Positions 43,643 to 53,353 of a stretch of DNA of 64,000 nucleotides are shown here, piece by piece. The first letter of the stretch is position 1. Each line of letters starts with the position of its first letter. The position numbers were made by a program, and so were the translations under genes. This stretch comes from Variovorax paradoxus EPS. Its GTDB lineage: Bacteria; Pseudomonadota; Gammaproteobacteria; Burkholderiales; Burkholderiaceae_C. The DNA lies in the NCBI RefSeq assembly GCF_000184745.1, contig NC_014931.1:4278001-4342000 (forward strand), in the 5' to 3' direction. Below the pieces are notes generated by a model. That model was not told the origin of the DNA. It ran no database searches and saw nothing but the letters and a program-made list of their open reading frames with translations.

Positions 43643-44992
43643 TCAACCGGGCTGGCCCTGCACGGCCACCTGCGCGCCGGTACCCGGCGTCGCGGACGGA
43701 TGCTTCGCGGGCGCGCTCGTGGCGCCCGCAGCGTTCGCGGCATTGGCCGAAGCGCTGCGGCCGAGGTTGGCCGCGACGATGCGGTCCACTTCGGCATCGG
43801 CGCCGCGGTCGAGCTGGCTGTAGACCTGCGTCTGCGTGAGCGCGGTGCCGCGCGGCGCGTCGGCGAGCATCTTGCCGCTCTTGGACGTGATGTCGATCTC
43901 GGCATCCATCGACAGGCCGATGCGCAGCGGGTTGGCCTTGAGCTGCTCGGCGTCGAGCGCGATGCGCACGGGCACGCGCTGCACCACCTTGATCCAGTTG
44001 CCGGTGGCGTTCTGCGCGGGCAGCAGCGCAAACGCGCTGCCGGTGCCCACACCGAGGCCGGCGACCTTGCCGTCGTACTCGACCTTCTTGCCGTAGACGT
44101 CGGCCGTGAGCTTCACGGGCTGGCCGATGCGGATGTTGCGCAGCTGCACTTCCTTGAAGTTGGCATCGACCCACAGCTGGTTGAGCGGCACGATCGACAT
44201 CATCGGCGTGCCGGCGGCCACACGCTGGCCGAGCTGCACGGTGCGCTTGGCGACGTAGCCGTCGACGGGCGCGGGCATCGCGACGCGCTGCGTGGCGAGG
44301 TAGGCCTCGCGCACCTTGGCGGCGGCGGCCAGCACGCTGGGGTGCTGCGCAACGCTGGTCCCTTCGGTCAGCGACTGGTTGCTCACCAGCGCTTCCTTGG
44401 CGGCGACAACGCCGGCCTGCGCGGCGGCGAGCTGGCTCTTGGCCGTGTCGAGCTGCGTTTCGGCGTGGTTCAGTTCTTCCTTCGACACCGCGCCGTTGCC
44501 CGAGAGCGCGCGGCGACGTTGCAGGTCGTCCTGGGCCTTGGCGATGTCGCTCTGGGCCTTGACGATGTCCGACTGGCGCAGCGTGACCTGCGCGGCCAGC
44601 GAACCGTTGTTGGCGTAGAGCGTGCGCGTCTGGCGCACGGTCTGGGCCAGCGCGGCCTCGGCCTGTTCGAGCGAGACCTTGGCATCGGCCGGGTCGAGCT
44701 GCACCAGCGGCTGGCCGGCCTTCACGAAGTCGGTGTCGTCGGCGTTGATGGCCATGACGGTGCCGCCGATCTGCGGCGTGATCTGGATGACGTTGCCCTG
44801 CACGTAGGCGTTGTCGGTGTCTTCGTAATGGCTGGCGACCAGCCATTCGTAGAGACCCCAGCCGCCGCCGGCGACGATCACCACGGCTGCCAATGCGGTC
44901 AGCGCGCGGCGGCGCTTGCCGTTGCCGGCGGGCGCTTCGGGTGCAACAGGGGCTGCGGAAGCAGCGGACGTCGGAGTGTTGTTGTCGCTCAT
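43643..44992 (-). CDS. emrA: HlyD family efflux membrane-fusion protein EmrA
   Basis: A 449-residue adaptor. One TM helix near residues 30-50 (ALTALAAVVIVAGGGWGLYEWL), then a lipoyl half-motif GTVMAINADDTDFVKAGQPLVQLDPADA. A long coiled-coil hairpin (about residues 110-220) and the second lipoyl half PAPVDGYVAKRTVQLGQRVAAGTPMMSIVPL follow. A Ser/Ala/Thr-rich tail of about 50 residues ends it. It bridges EmrB to the outer-membrane channel. 38 bp separates it from both neighbours. Confidence 0.92.
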   Translation of the reverse strand: MSDNNTPTSAASAAPVAPEAPAGNGKRRRALTALAAVVIVAGGGWGLYEWLVASHYEDTDNAYVQGNVIQITPQIGGTVMAINADDTDFVKAGQPLVQLDPADAKVSLEQAEAALAQTVRQTRTLYANNGSLAAQVTLRQSDIVKAQSDIAKAQDDLQRRRALSGNGAVSKEELNHAETQLDTAKSQLAAAQAGVVAAKEALVSNQSLTEGTSVAQHPSVLAAAAKVREAYLATQRVAMPAPVDGYVAKRTVQLGQRVAAGTPMMSIVPLNQLWVDANFKEVQLRNIRIGQPVKLTADVYGKKVEYDGKVAGLGVGTGSAFALLPAQNATGNWIKVVQRVPVRIALDAEQLKANPLRIGLSMDAEIDITSKSGKMLADAPRGTALTQTQVYSQLDRGADAEVDRIVAANLGRSASANAANAAGATSAPAKHPSATPGTGAQVAVQGQPG

Positions 44993-45030
44993 GATGAATT
45001 TCTTTCCGAAGACGAGGGAGTCGAGTCAGT

Positions 45031-46533
45031 TCAGTTCACTGCGGCCGTCGGGGCCGATGCGGTGGCGGTAGTCGGAGGCTGCCAGCCGCCGCCGAGGGCA
45101 CGCGCCAGGCCCACTTGCGTGTCGAGCGCGCGCGCGGCCAGATCGACGGCCAGCCGGCGCTGCGCCAGCACCGAGGTTTCGGCCGTCAGCACGTTGAGGT
45201 AGTTGCCAAGGCCTGCGCGGTAGCGCTGCACGGCGATGTCGTAGGCACCTTCGGCGGCCGTTTGCGCGGCGCGCTGTTCGGCCTGCTGGCGGGTGATCGA
45301 CTGGGCGCTGGAGACCTGGTCGGCCGCATCGCGCACGGCGTCGAGCACCGTTGCGTTGTAGCTTTCGACCGCCACGTCCAGGTCGGCCGACTTGCCGCGC
45401 AGGTTGGCGCGCAGCCGCCCGCCTTCGAAGATCGGCAGGCTGATGGCCGGACCCACGCCCCACTGCTCGCTGCCCGACTTGAGCAGCTTGCCTAGCCCCA
45501 AGCTCTGGAAGCCGACGAAGGCCGTGAGGTTCACGTTGGGATAGAACTGGGTCTTGGCATTGGCCACGTCGCTCGTCGCGGCCTCGACGCGCCAGCGCGC
45601 GGCGGCGATGTCGGCGCGGCGGCCCAGCAGGTCGGCCGGGATGTTGGCCTGCAGCGCCATCGGCTTGACGCCGGCGAGCACCGGCGGCTTGAGCGAGGCC
45701 GACACGTTGGGCTGACCGACGAGCGCGTCGAGCGCATGTTGCTGCAGCGCGATCTGCTCGTTGAGCGCTTCGATCTGCTGGCGCGCTTCGGGCAGGCCGC
45801 CTTCGCTCTGGCGCAGTTCGAGGCGGGTGTCCAGGCCGGCGGAAACGCGGTCGCGCACGAGCTTCAGGGTTTCGTCGCGCTGGGCCAGCGTGCGCTGCGC
45901 CACGGTGAGCTGGTCGTTCAGGCGCGCCCATTGGAAGTAGCTGCGCGCGACGTTGCTGGCGAGCAGCACACGGGCGGCATCGGCATCGGCCGCGGCGGCG
46001 TTGGCGGCGCCGATGGCAGTGTCGAGCGCGGTGCGGTTCTTGCCGAAGAAGTCGAGTTCCCAGCTGGCGCCGAGCTGCAGCAGACCGATGTTCTGCGTCG
46101 AGCCGCCGAGCGGTGCGGGGTAGATGTAGTTGCTGTTGAACTTCTGGCGGTTCAGGTCGAGATCGCCCTTCACTTGCGGCTTGAGCGCCGCGCCGGCGAT
46201 GTCCGCCGAGGCCTGCGCACGCGCGAGGCGGGCCTGCGCGACCTGCAGGTTCGGGTTGCCGGCCACGGCCTGGTCGATCAGCGTGTTGAGCTGCGTGTCG
46301 CCGAAAGCGAGCCACCATTGGCGGTCGAGCCGGGAGACGGGAGTTGCGGCACTGTCGGGTGCGATGCCCAGCGACGACGCATCGCGCAGTTTGGCCTGCG
46401 AGCCGATGCCGGACATGTCGGCACAACCGGCCAGCGCCACCAGCAGCAACGCGGCTGCAACGATCGGAATACGGCGCATGGCGCCTGCAGCGGGAGTGCG
46501 ACGCACAGCGCGCACGGCGAGGGAATCATTCAT
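45031..46533 (-). CDS. outer-membrane efflux lipoprotein (NodT/RND-OMF family)
   Basis: A 500-residue TolC-like channel subunit. Signal with lipobox LVALAGC (Cys 37). Family motifs: WWLAFGDTQLNTLIDQAVAGNPNLQVAQARLARAQA and its repeat-type second half RWRVEAATSDVANAKTQFYPNVNLTAFVGFQS, then SLPIFEGGRLRANL and VQRYRAGLGNYLNVLTAE. Two internal OEP repeats make the coiled-coil barrel. ATG 46533 has a GTGGAGAT leader and overlaps the marR end by 8 bp. Confidence 0.91.
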   Translation of the reverse strand: MNDSLAVRAVRRTPAAGAMRRIPIVAAALLLVALAGCADMSGIGSQAKLRDASSLGIAPDSAATPVSRLDRQWWLAFGDTQLNTLIDQAVAGNPNLQVAQARLARAQASADIAGAALKPQVKGDLDLNRQKFNSNYIYPAPLGGSTQNIGLLQLGASWELDFFGKNRTALDTAIGAANAAAADADAARVLLASNVARSYFQWARLNDQLTVAQRTLAQRDETLKLVRDRVSAGLDTRLELRQSEGGLPEARQQIEALNEQIALQQHALDALVGQPNVSASLKPPVLAGVKPMALQANIPADLLGRRADIAAARWRVEAATSDVANAKTQFYPNVNLTAFVGFQSLGLGKLLKSGSEQWGVGPAISLPIFEGGRLRANLRGKSADLDVAVESYNATVLDAVRDAADQVSSAQSITRQQAEQRAAQTAAEGAYDIAVQRYRAGLGNYLNVLTAETSVLAQRRLAVDLAARALDTQVGLARALGGGWQPPTTATASAPTAAVN

Positions 46534-47062
46534 TTTTATCTCCACGGGCCGCGAGGGCCTGCGCGTTGTCGAGGATGCGGCGGAGGTAGCCCTTGAGCTG
46601 CTCCCACTCCTCGGTGGTGAAACCTGCCAGGTGCTCGTTCTGCACGCGGCTGAGCACGTAAGGCACTTCCTTGGCGGCGGCACGGCCTTCGTCGGTGAGC
46701 TCGATGTTGACCACGCGGCGGTCTTCCAGCGAACGCACCCGGCGGCACAGGCCCTTGGCTTCGAGGCGGTCGAGCAGTCGCGTCATGGCGCCGGTGTCGA
46801 GTTCGCAGGCGCGTGCCAGTTCGGCCACCGTGGTCGCCGCGCCGGTGTGCAGCTTGTACAGCGGCACCCATTGCGGAAAGGTCGGGCCGCCGGGCTCGCA
46901 CATGCGGGTTTCCACTGACTGGGCCACCGCCGAGACGATGCGGCGCATCAGGTAGCCGATGCTTTCCTCGGCGCGATAGTCCTCCGCCCGATAGAAGACA
47001 GGGGGCCGACGCACAGCGTCATCGGGGACCGACGAGGCCTTGGGAATGTTCGCATCGCTCAT
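46526..47062 (-). CDS. MarR family transcriptional regulator (EmrR-like)
   Basis: A 178-residue winged-helix regulator. Dimer helices flank FPQWVPLYKLHTGAATTVAELARACELDTGAMTRLLDRLEAKGLCRRVRSLEDRRVVNIELTDEGRAAAKEV, which is the recognition helix plus the DxRxxxxxLT wing. First gene of the efflux operon and its probable drug-sensing repressor. ATG 47062 is preferred; an upstream frame adds nine residues without support. The end overlaps the outer-membrane factor start by 8 bp. Confidence 0.91.
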   Translation of the reverse strand: MSDANIPKASSVPDDAVRRPPVFYRAEDYRAEESIGYLMRRIVSAVAQSVETRMCEPGGPTFPQWVPLYKLHTGAATTVAELARACELDTGAMTRLLDRLEAKGLCRRVRSLEDRRVVNIELTDEGRAAAKEVPYVLSRVQNEHLAGFTTEEWEQLKGYLRRILDNAQALAARGDKNE

Positions 47063-47071
47063 GGGTCGAAA

Positions 47072-47095
47072 TATTAGCTGCCGCGGCAATTATTG
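47072..47095. promoter_or_regulatory. candidate MarR operator (imperfect dyad)
   Basis: Centred on TGCCGCGGCA (47079-47088), a perfect 10-bp palindrome, with further symmetric bases in the AT-rich flanks. It sits 10 bp before marR and 46 bp before the divergent ABC exporter, so it could control both. Size and symmetry suit a MarR dimer. Confidence 0.6.
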
Positions 47096-47140
47096 TCAAG
47101 GCTGCCTTTGTAGCGGCAGCGGTCGGTAGAATCCGCGCCC

Positions 47141-48925
47141 ATGGCTTCCTCCCCACCGTCTTCCATGGCCAAGGGCTCGCCCCGGTCGCTGTCGGGCCTG
47201 AGCCCCTTCCTCCGCCCCTACCGCGTGCAGATCGTGCTGGCGGCGGTTTTCCTGGTGATGGCGGCCATCACGACGCTGGCCTTTCCGCTGGCACTGCGCA
47301 GCCTGATCGACGGCGGGCTGATCAACCCCGACAAGGGCGCCCAGACCATGGCGCTGCGCGAGCACTTCGGCGCCCTCTTCGCAGTGGCCGTGGCGCTGGG
47401 GCTCTTCTCGGCCGCGCGCTTCTATACGGTGAGCTGGCTGGGCGAACGGGTCACGGCGGACCTGCGCAACGCGGTCTACGGCCATGTGCTGCACCAGAGC
47501 CCCGCCTTCTTCGAGACCACGCAGACAGGCGAGGTGCTCTCGCGCCTCACGGCCGACACGACGCTGGTGCAGACGGTTGTCGGCTCGTCGCTGAGCATGG
47601 GCCTGCGCAACGCGGTGATGGGCGTGGGCGCGCTGGCGGTGCTGGTCTGGACCAATCCTTATGTGATGGTGCAGGTGCTCGGCATCCTGGTGCTGGTGGT
47701 GCTGCCGAGCATGTGGTTCGGCCGGCGGGTGCGCAAGCTCTCGCGTGCAAGCCAGGACCGCGTGGCCGATTCGAGCGCCATCGCCGCCGAAGTGCTGAAT
47801 GCGATTCCGGTGGTGCAAAGCTACACCGCCGAATCGCGCGAGGCAGCCCGCTTCGATGCCTCGACCGAGAACGCATTCCGCACCGCCGTGCGCCGCACCA
47901 AGGCGCGCTCGGTGCTGGTGGCTTTCATCATCATCGCGACCTCGGCGGCGTTGCTCTGGGGCCTGTACCAAGGCACGCAGGCCGTGCTGCGCGGCGACAT
48001 CACTGCCGGCCATCTCGGCCAGACCGTGGTCTACGTGGCGATCCTCGCGAGCGCGACAGCAGTGCTCGGCGAGGTGTATGGCGACCTGCTGCGCGCAGCC
48101 GGCGCCACCGAGCGCCTGATGGAGCTGCTGCATGCGCCGGCTGTCATCACTTCTCCCGCGAGTCCGGCGGTCACGCCGATCCCGGCCGCGGGCAGCGCGA
48201 TCAAGCTCGACGCGGTGACCTTCCACTACCCATCGCGGCCCGGCACGCCGGCATTGCGCGATTTCAGCCTCGACATCGCGCCCGGCGAGACGGTGGCACT
48301 GGTCGGCTCCAGTGGCGCCGGCAAGAGCACGGTGTTCCAGTTGCTGCTGCGCTACTACGACCCGCAATCGGGCCAGTTGCTGCTCGACGGCGCGCCGCTC
48401 GCATCGCTCGCCCTGCCCGACCTGCGCACCCGCATCGGGCTCGTGCCGCAGGACGCGGTGATCTTCTCGGCCAGCGCGTTCGAGAACATTCGCTACGGCC
48501 GGCCTGAAGCGACTGCCGACGAGGTGCATGCAGCCGCCCGCGCCGCCTTTGCGCACGACTTCCTGACGGCATTGCCAGAGGGCTACGACACCTTCCTCGG
48601 CGAGCGCGGCGTGCGGTTGTCGGGCGGGCAACGCCAGCGCATCGCCATCGCGCGCGCCATCCTCAAGAACCCGCCGCTGCTGCTGCTCGACGAGGCCACC
48701 AGCGCCCTCGACGCTGAAAGCGAGCGCATGGTTCAGGCCGCGCTCGAGTCGGCGATGGAAGGCCGCACGACGCTGGTCATCGCGCACCGCCTGGCGACCG
48801 TGCAGAAGGCCGACCGCATCATCGTGCTGGACCACGGCGGCATCGTCGAACAGGGAACGCACGCGGCACTGGTGGCGCAGGGCGGGGTCTACGCCCGCCT
48901 GGCCGCGCTTCAGTTCACGGCCTGA
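47141..48925 (+). CDS. ABC exporter, fused permease-ATPase (MsbA-like, ABCB family)
   Basis: A 594-residue half-transporter. Residues about 30-330 hold six TM helices. The ATPase part has the A-loop FHYPSRPGTPAL, Walker A GSSGAGKST, Q-loop VPQDAVIFSASAFENI, signature LSGGQRQRIAIARAI, Walker B LLLLDEATSALD and switch His in VIAHRLAT. It functions as a homodimer exporting a lipid, drug or peptide. Intracellular-loop signature TQTGEVLSRLTADT is typical of MsbA/BmrA. Diverges from marR across 78 bp. Confidence 0.9.
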   Translation: MASSPPSSMAKGSPRSLSGLSPFLRPYRVQIVLAAVFLVMAAITTLAFPLALRSLIDGGLINPDKGAQTMALREHFGALFAVAVALGLFSAARFYTVSWLGERVTADLRNAVYGHVLHQSPAFFETTQTGEVLSRLTADTTLVQTVVGSSLSMGLRNAVMGVGALAVLVWTNPYVMVQVLGILVLVVLPSMWFGRRVRKLSRASQDRVADSSAIAAEVLNAIPVVQSYTAESREAARFDASTENAFRTAVRRTKARSVLVAFIIIATSAALLWGLYQGTQAVLRGDITAGHLGQTVVYVAILASATAVLGEVYGDLLRAAGATERLMELLHAPAVITSPASPAVTPIPAAGSAIKLDAVTFHYPSRPGTPALRDFSLDIAPGETVALVGSSGAGKSTVFQLLLRYYDPQSGQLLLDGAPLASLALPDLRTRIGLVPQDAVIFSASAFENIRYGRPEATADEVHAAARAAFAHDFLTALPEGYDTFLGERGVRLSGGQRQRIAIARAILKNPPLLLLDEATSALDAESERMVQAALESAMEGRTTLVIAHRLATVQKADRIIVLDHGGIVEQGTHAALVAQGGVYARLAALQFTA

Positions 48926-48943
48926 GCCCAGGCCGCAGCAGAG

Positions 48944-49396
48944 TTACTGCAGCGTCTCTTTGAGCGCTGCGGGCATCGGCAGCGGCATCACCGCAATGCC
49001 TTCGTCGAGCAGCGCTTCGGTCTGCTCGGGCGTCGCCTGACCACGTATACCGCGCTCTTCGGCTTCGCCGTAGTGCATCTTGCGAGCCTCTTCGGCGAAA
49101 CGATCACCGACATCTTCGGTCTTCGCAATGACCTCGCGCACGGCGCGCATCCAGCGAGCTTCGGGGGAAAGTTGAGCCGGCACCTGCGAGGCCGCGGCGG
49201 GCGCCGCTTCTGCTGCCGGCGCCTTGGCGTTGCCAAGATTGAGACGCGGCGCGCTCAGCAGCTTGACGATGGCGGTGTCGCCGCAGACCGGGCATTCGAC
49301 CAACCCAGACGAGAGCTGGGTCTCGAAAGCCTCGTTGGACGCGAACCAGCCCTCGAAGCCGTGGCCGTGCGTGCAGCGGAGATCGAGAACCTTCAT
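48944..49396 (-). CDS. DUF1178 family protein
   Basis: A 150-residue conserved protein. N-terminus LDLRCTHGHGFEGWFASNEAFETQ and a CPVCGD zinc-ribbon-like pair (Cys about 36 and 39, with the early Cys-x3-His) suggest a metal site. A central Ala/Pro-rich linker follows, then WMRAVREVIAKTEDVGDRFAEEARKMHYGEAEERGIRGQAT, diagnostic for DUF1178. Function unknown. Seven bases after the NUDIX stop, so in its transcript. Confidence 0.88.
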   Translation of the reverse strand: MKVLDLRCTHGHGFEGWFASNEAFETQLSSGLVECPVCGDTAIVKLLSAPRLNLGNAKAPAAEAAPAAASQVPAQLSPEARWMRAVREVIAKTEDVGDRFAEEARKMHYGEAEERGIRGQATPEQTEALLDEGIAVMPLPMPAALKETLQ

Positions 49397-49403
49397 GCGC
49401 GGA

Positions 49404-50009
49404 TTATCCCGCGCCGCCTTGCGACGCAGCCGCTTTCCAGTCGAGTGCCCATGCGCCCGAAAGGACGTTCTGCATCCACAGGGTGCAGGTCAATGACTTG
49501 GCGTCGGTGACTGTGCCATCGCTGCACCAGCCGACCATTTCTTCGGGCGTGGCGGTGAACACATCGAGGAATTCGCCGTGGTCGAGCTTGCGCTCGCCCA
49601 GCGAGAGGCCGCGTGCGAAGTAGATGTGGATGATCTCCGTCGAGTACGCCACGGCCAGGTGCATCGCACCGGCATGGGCCCATTCGCGCGCGGTGTAGCC
49701 GGTTTCCTCGAGCAGTTCGCGCTGACCGCAGACCAGCGGGTCCTCGCCCGGATCGAGCTTGCCGGCCGGAAACTCCACCATCACATGGCCGACCGGATAG
49801 CGATATTGCCGCTCCAGCACCACGCGGCCATCGTCGAGCAGCGGAATCACCACCACCGCGCCGGGATGCACCACGTACTCGCGCGTGGCGTTGTGGCCGT
49901 CGGGCAGGCGGATGGTGTCGCGCTTGGCGTGCAGGAAGCGGCCCTTGAAGAGCTCTTCGCTGCTGACGAGTTCTTCCTTCAGGTGCGAGTCGGCAATGGG
50001 TGACGTCAT
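49404..50009 (-). CDS. NUDIX hydrolase (ADP-ribose pyrophosphatase-like)
   Basis: A 201-residue hydrolase. The NUDIX box GKLDPGEDPLVCGQRELLEETGY fits Gx5Ex7REUxEExGU. Upstream VVVIPLLDDGRVVLERQYRYPVGHVMVEFPAGKL is typical of NudF/ADP-ribose pyrophosphatases. ATG 50009 begins the family alignment; a longer frame is not supported. Part of the DUF2818-NUDIX-DUF1178 tail of the nuo operon; DUF2818 ends 5 bp upstream. Confidence 0.89.
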   Translation of the reverse strand: MTSPIADSHLKEELVSSEELFKGRFLHAKRDTIRLPDGHNATREYVVHPGAVVVIPLLDDGRVVLERQYRYPVGHVMVEFPAGKLDPGEDPLVCGQRELLEETGYTAREWAHAGAMHLAVAYSTEIIHIYFARGLSLGERKLDHGEFLDVFTATPEEMVGWCSDGTVTDAKSLTCTLWMQNVLSGAWALDWKAAASQGGAG

Positions 50010-50014
50010 GTGAA

Positions 50015-50320
50015 TCAATGCCTGTGCTTCATCAAGTAGCGCCAGGTGAAACCTGGAAAGGCCAGCACGATGAAGAGCGCGCCGGTCACCGCGTAGAACT
50101 CCCAACCTTGCGGCGAGATCTGCCCTGCCCTGCGTTCGAACAAGAGGCCGATGCCGCCGGCAATGAAGTACAGCACCACCAGCTCGGCAAAGCGGATCGC
50201 GAGCGACTTGCGCTTTGCCGGCAGCGGCACGACGCCGAACAGGCGCTCGTTGAAAAACGGCAGGTTGGCGGCCAACAGGGCCACCAGCAGCACGACCCAG
50301 ACCGACGCGGTTTGCGACAC
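50015..50320 (-). CDS. DUF2818 family membrane protein
   Basis: A 101-residue protein with three likely TM helices (SVWVVLLVALLAANLPFF, FAELVVLYFIAGGIGLLF, FYAVTGALFIVLAFPGF) and a conserved NERLFGV segment. DUF2818 genes follow nuoN in many betaproteobacteria. The position 15 bp after nuoN suggests a complex I-linked role, which is inference only. Confidence 0.86.
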   Translation of the reverse strand: MSQTASVWVVLLVALLAANLPFFNERLFGVVPLPAKRKSLAIRFAELVVLYFIAGGIGLLFERRAGQISPQGWEFYAVTGALFIVLAFPGFTWRYLMKHRH

Positions 50321-50335
50321 CGTGGGCCGGCCGCG

Positions 50336-51823
50336 TCAGTGGGCTAGCGTGGCCGCGATGGCCTCGTAGCACAGCGTCATCAGGCCGCCGGGCAGCACGC
50401 CGAGAATCAGGATCAGTGCGCCGTTGATCGCGAGCACGGTGCGCACGTCGAACGATGCCGACACGGTGGTAGCCGTGACCGGTGCGTCGAAGTACATGAC
50501 CTTGACTACGCGCAGGTAGTAGAAGGCGCCGACCAGCGACATCATCACGGCGAACACCGCCAGACCGATGTAGATGGCTTGGCCCGAGGCGATCAGCGCC
50601 TGCAGCACCGCCAGCTTCGCGTAGAAGCCGACCAGCGGCGGCAGACCCGCCAACGAGAACATCGCGATGGCCATCACGCCGGCGTACAGCGGGCTGCGCT
50701 GGTTGAGGCCGGCGAGGTCTGTGATCTCTTCGCTCTCGAAGCCTTCGCGCGCCAGCAGCAGGATGATGCCGAAGCTCGCCAGCGTGGTGAGCACGTAGGT
50801 CACGATGTAGAACATCGAAGCGCTGTAAGCCGCCTGCGCGTTCTGCGTGCCCGACAGGTCCGAACCGGCGACCAGGCCCAGCAACATGAAACCCATCTGC
50901 GAGATGGTCGAGTAGGCCAGCATCCGCTTGAGGTTGCTCTGCGCAATGGCCGCGAGGTTACCGATCAACAGCGACGCAATGGCCAGCACGGCCAGCATCT
51001 GCTGCCAGTCGATCGCGAGCGGCTGCAATCCATCCACCAGCAGGCGAATGATGATGCCGAAGGCGGCCAACTCGGGCGCTGCGCCGATCAGCAGCGTGAC
51101 GGCCGTGGGCGCGCCCTGGTAGACGTCGGGCACCCACATGTGGAAAGGCGCCGCGCCCACCTTGAATGCCAGGCCAGCCACGATGAACACGAGGCCGAAC
51201 ACCAGCACCTGGTGGTTGACCTTGCCGGTCGAGATGGCCTTGAACACTTCGTTCAGGTCGAGCGAGCCGGTCGCGCCGTACATCATCGAGAGGCCATACA
51301 GCAGGAAGCCGCTGGCCATCGCGCCGAGCACGAAGTACTTCATCGCCGCTTCGCTGGCGACCGCGTTGTCGCGGCGCAGCGCCACGAGCGCGTAGCTCGA
51401 GAGCGTGAGCAGTTCCAGGCCCAGGTAGATCAAGAGGAAGTTGCTGCCCGAGATCATCACGAACATGCCCAGCAGCGCGAACATGCTGATGGTGAACAGT
51501 TCGCCGCCGCGCAGCATCTCTCGGTCGGCCGCATAGGGACGGCCATAGATCAGGGTGACCATCAGGGCGATGGTGGAGAAGCACTTGAGCCAGTTGCCCA
51601 TCGAGTCGCTCACGACCATGCCGCCGAAGCCGTATATGGTTTTGCCGTCGAGCGCGGCCATGCCGGTGAGCACAGCCACCACCAGCAGCGTGAGCAGCGT
51701 CAGCACATAGGTGCGGGTGCGGCGCGGGCTCGTGTCCGACAGGTCGACCAGCGCAATGATGCAGGCCATGACCAGCAACACGATTTCGGGGTAGATCGTG
51801 ACCCAGCTGAGTTTGTCAATCAT
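50336..51823 (-). CDS. nuoN: NADH-quinone oxidoreductase subunit N
   Basis: A 495-residue proton-pumping antiporter-like subunit with about 14 TM segments. Seen: [23 protein letters not shown] with the conserved Glu, [30 protein letters not shown] with the Lys and the proton-channel His/Pro kink, and [17 protein letters not shown]. Last Nuo gene of the operon; nuoM stop is 26 bp upstream. Confidence 0.95.
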   Translation of the reverse strand: MIDKLSWVTIYPEIVLLVMACIIALVDLSDTSPRRTRTYVLTLLTLLVVAVLTGMAALDGKTIYGFGGMVVSDSMGNWLKCFSTIALMVTLIYGRPYAADREMLRGGELFTISMFALLGMFVMISGSNFLLIYLGLELLTLSSYALVALRRDNAVASEAAMKYFVLGAMASGFLLYGLSMMYGATGSLDLNEVFKAISTGKVNHQVLVFGLVFIVAGLAFKVGAAPFHMWVPDVYQGAPTAVTLLIGAAPELAAFGIIIRLLVDGLQPLAIDWQQMLAVLAIASLLIGNLAAIAQSNLKRMLAYSTISQMGFMLLGLVAGSDLSGTQNAQAAYSASMFYIVTYVLTTLASFGIILLLAREGFESEEITDLAGLNQRSPLYAGVMAIAMFSLAGLPPLVGFYAKLAVLQALIASGQAIYIGLAVFAVMMSLVGAFYYLRVVKVMYFDAPVTATTVSASFDVRTVLAINGALILILGVLPGGLMTLCYEAIAATLAH

Positions 51824-51849
51824 CTCGTTCTCTTGTCTTCAGCGTGGCA

Positions 51850-53328
51850 TCAGGAGGGCAGCTTCGAAACTGCCACGTGGCGCAGCAGCTCGGTCACCGA
51901 GGCATCCATCGCATCGGTGAAGGGCTTCGGATACAGGCCCATCCACAACACGGCGATCGCCAGCAGCGACAGCATCAGGAACTCGCGGGCGTTGATGTCT
52001 GTGAGCTCCTTGACGTGGTCGTTGCCGACCGGGCCGAGGTACACGCGCTTGTACATCCAGAGGGTGTAGGCGGCGCCGAAGATCAGTGCGGTGGCTGCGC
52101 CCGCGCCGATCCAGAAGTTGGCCTTCACGGCACCCAGGATCACCATCCACTCGCCCACGAAACCGGCAGTGCCCGGCAGGCCGCAATTGGCCATGGCGAA
52201 CAGCAGCGCGAACGCGGCGAACTTGGGCATGGTGTTCACCACGCCGCCGTAGTCGGCGATCTGGCGCGAGTGCACGCGGTCGTACAGCACGCCGATGCCC
52301 AGGAACATGGCACCCGAGACGAAACCGTGCGCAATCATCTGCACGATGCCGCCGGACACGCCCAACTCGTTGAAGATGAAGAAGCCCAGTGTCACGAAGC
52401 CCATGTGGGCGACCGACGAATAAGCCACCAGCTTCTTCATGTCCTGCTGCACCAGTGCGACCAAGCCCACGTAGATCACCGCGATCAGCGACAGCGCGAT
52501 CATGAGCCAGGCCCACTCGTGCGACGCATCGGGAGCGATGGGCATGGAGAAGCGCAGGAAGCCGTAGGCACCCAGCTTCAGCATGATCGCAGCCAGCACG
52601 GCCGAGCCGCCGGTGGGCGCCTCGACGTGCACGTCCGGCAACCACGTGTGGACCGGCCACATCGGCACCTTGACGGCGAAGGCCGCGAAGAACGCGAAGA
52701 ACAGGAAGGTCTGCGCGGTCGATCCCAGCGGCAGCTTGTGCCAGGCCAGGATGTCGAAGCTGCCGCCCGACTTGTTGTACAGGAAGATCAGCGCCACCAG
52801 CATCAGCAGCGAGCCGAGCAAGGTGTAGAGGAAGAACTTGAACGCCGCGTAGATCTTGTTAGGGCCGCCCCAGATGCCGATGATCAGGTACATCGGGATC
52901 AGCGTGGCTTCGAAGAACACGTAGAACAGGATGCCGTCGAGCGCGGAGAACACGCCGATCATGAAACCCGACAGGATCAGGAACGCGCCCATGTACTGGT
53001 TCACGCGTTCGGTGATCACTTCCCAGGCCGAGATGACGACCACGACCGTGATGAACGAGGTCAGCAGCACCATCCACAGCGACAGGCCGTCAAGACCGAT
53101 GTGGTAGTTGACGTTGAAGCGGGAGATCCAGCTCGTCTTCTCGACGAACTGCATGGCGGCGGTTCCGTTCTGGAAGCGCGTGAACAGCGGCACCGTGACC
53201 AGGAAGCTCACGATGGCACCGACGAGCGCGACCCAGCGCACGCCCTTGGCATGCTCTTCGCGGCCAAACGCCAGCAGCACGGCGCCGAATGCGATCGGCA
53301 CCCAGATGGCAAGGCTCAACAAACCCAT
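51850..53328 (-). CDS. nuoM: NADH-quinone oxidoreductase subunit M
   Basis: A 492-residue membrane subunit with 14 TM segments. Seen: FYVFFEATLIPMYLIIGIWGG with the key Glu, FAAFAVKVPMWPVHTWLPDVHVEAPTGGSAVLAAI with the channel Lys, and KLVAYSSVAHMGFVTLGF. Antiporter-type module of complex I in the inner membrane. Confidence 0.95.
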   Translation of the reverse strand: MGLLSLAIWVPIAFGAVLLAFGREEHAKGVRWVALVGAIVSFLVTVPLFTRFQNGTAAMQFVEKTSWISRFNVNYHIGLDGLSLWMVLLTSFITVVVVISAWEVITERVNQYMGAFLILSGFMIGVFSALDGILFYVFFEATLIPMYLIIGIWGGPNKIYAAFKFFLYTLLGSLLMLVALIFLYNKSGGSFDILAWHKLPLGSTAQTFLFFAFFAAFAVKVPMWPVHTWLPDVHVEAPTGGSAVLAAIMLKLGAYGFLRFSMPIAPDASHEWAWLMIALSLIAVIYVGLVALVQQDMKKLVAYSSVAHMGFVTLGFFIFNELGVSGGIVQMIAHGFVSGAMFLGIGVLYDRVHSRQIADYGGVVNTMPKFAAFALLFAMANCGLPGTAGFVGEWMVILGAVKANFWIGAGAATALIFGAAYTLWMYKRVYLGPVGNDHVKELTDINAREFLMLSLLAIAVLWMGLYPKPFTDAMDASVTELLRHVAVSKLPS

Positions 53329-53353
53329 TTTTCTTTTTCTCCAGCGTTCGGGC

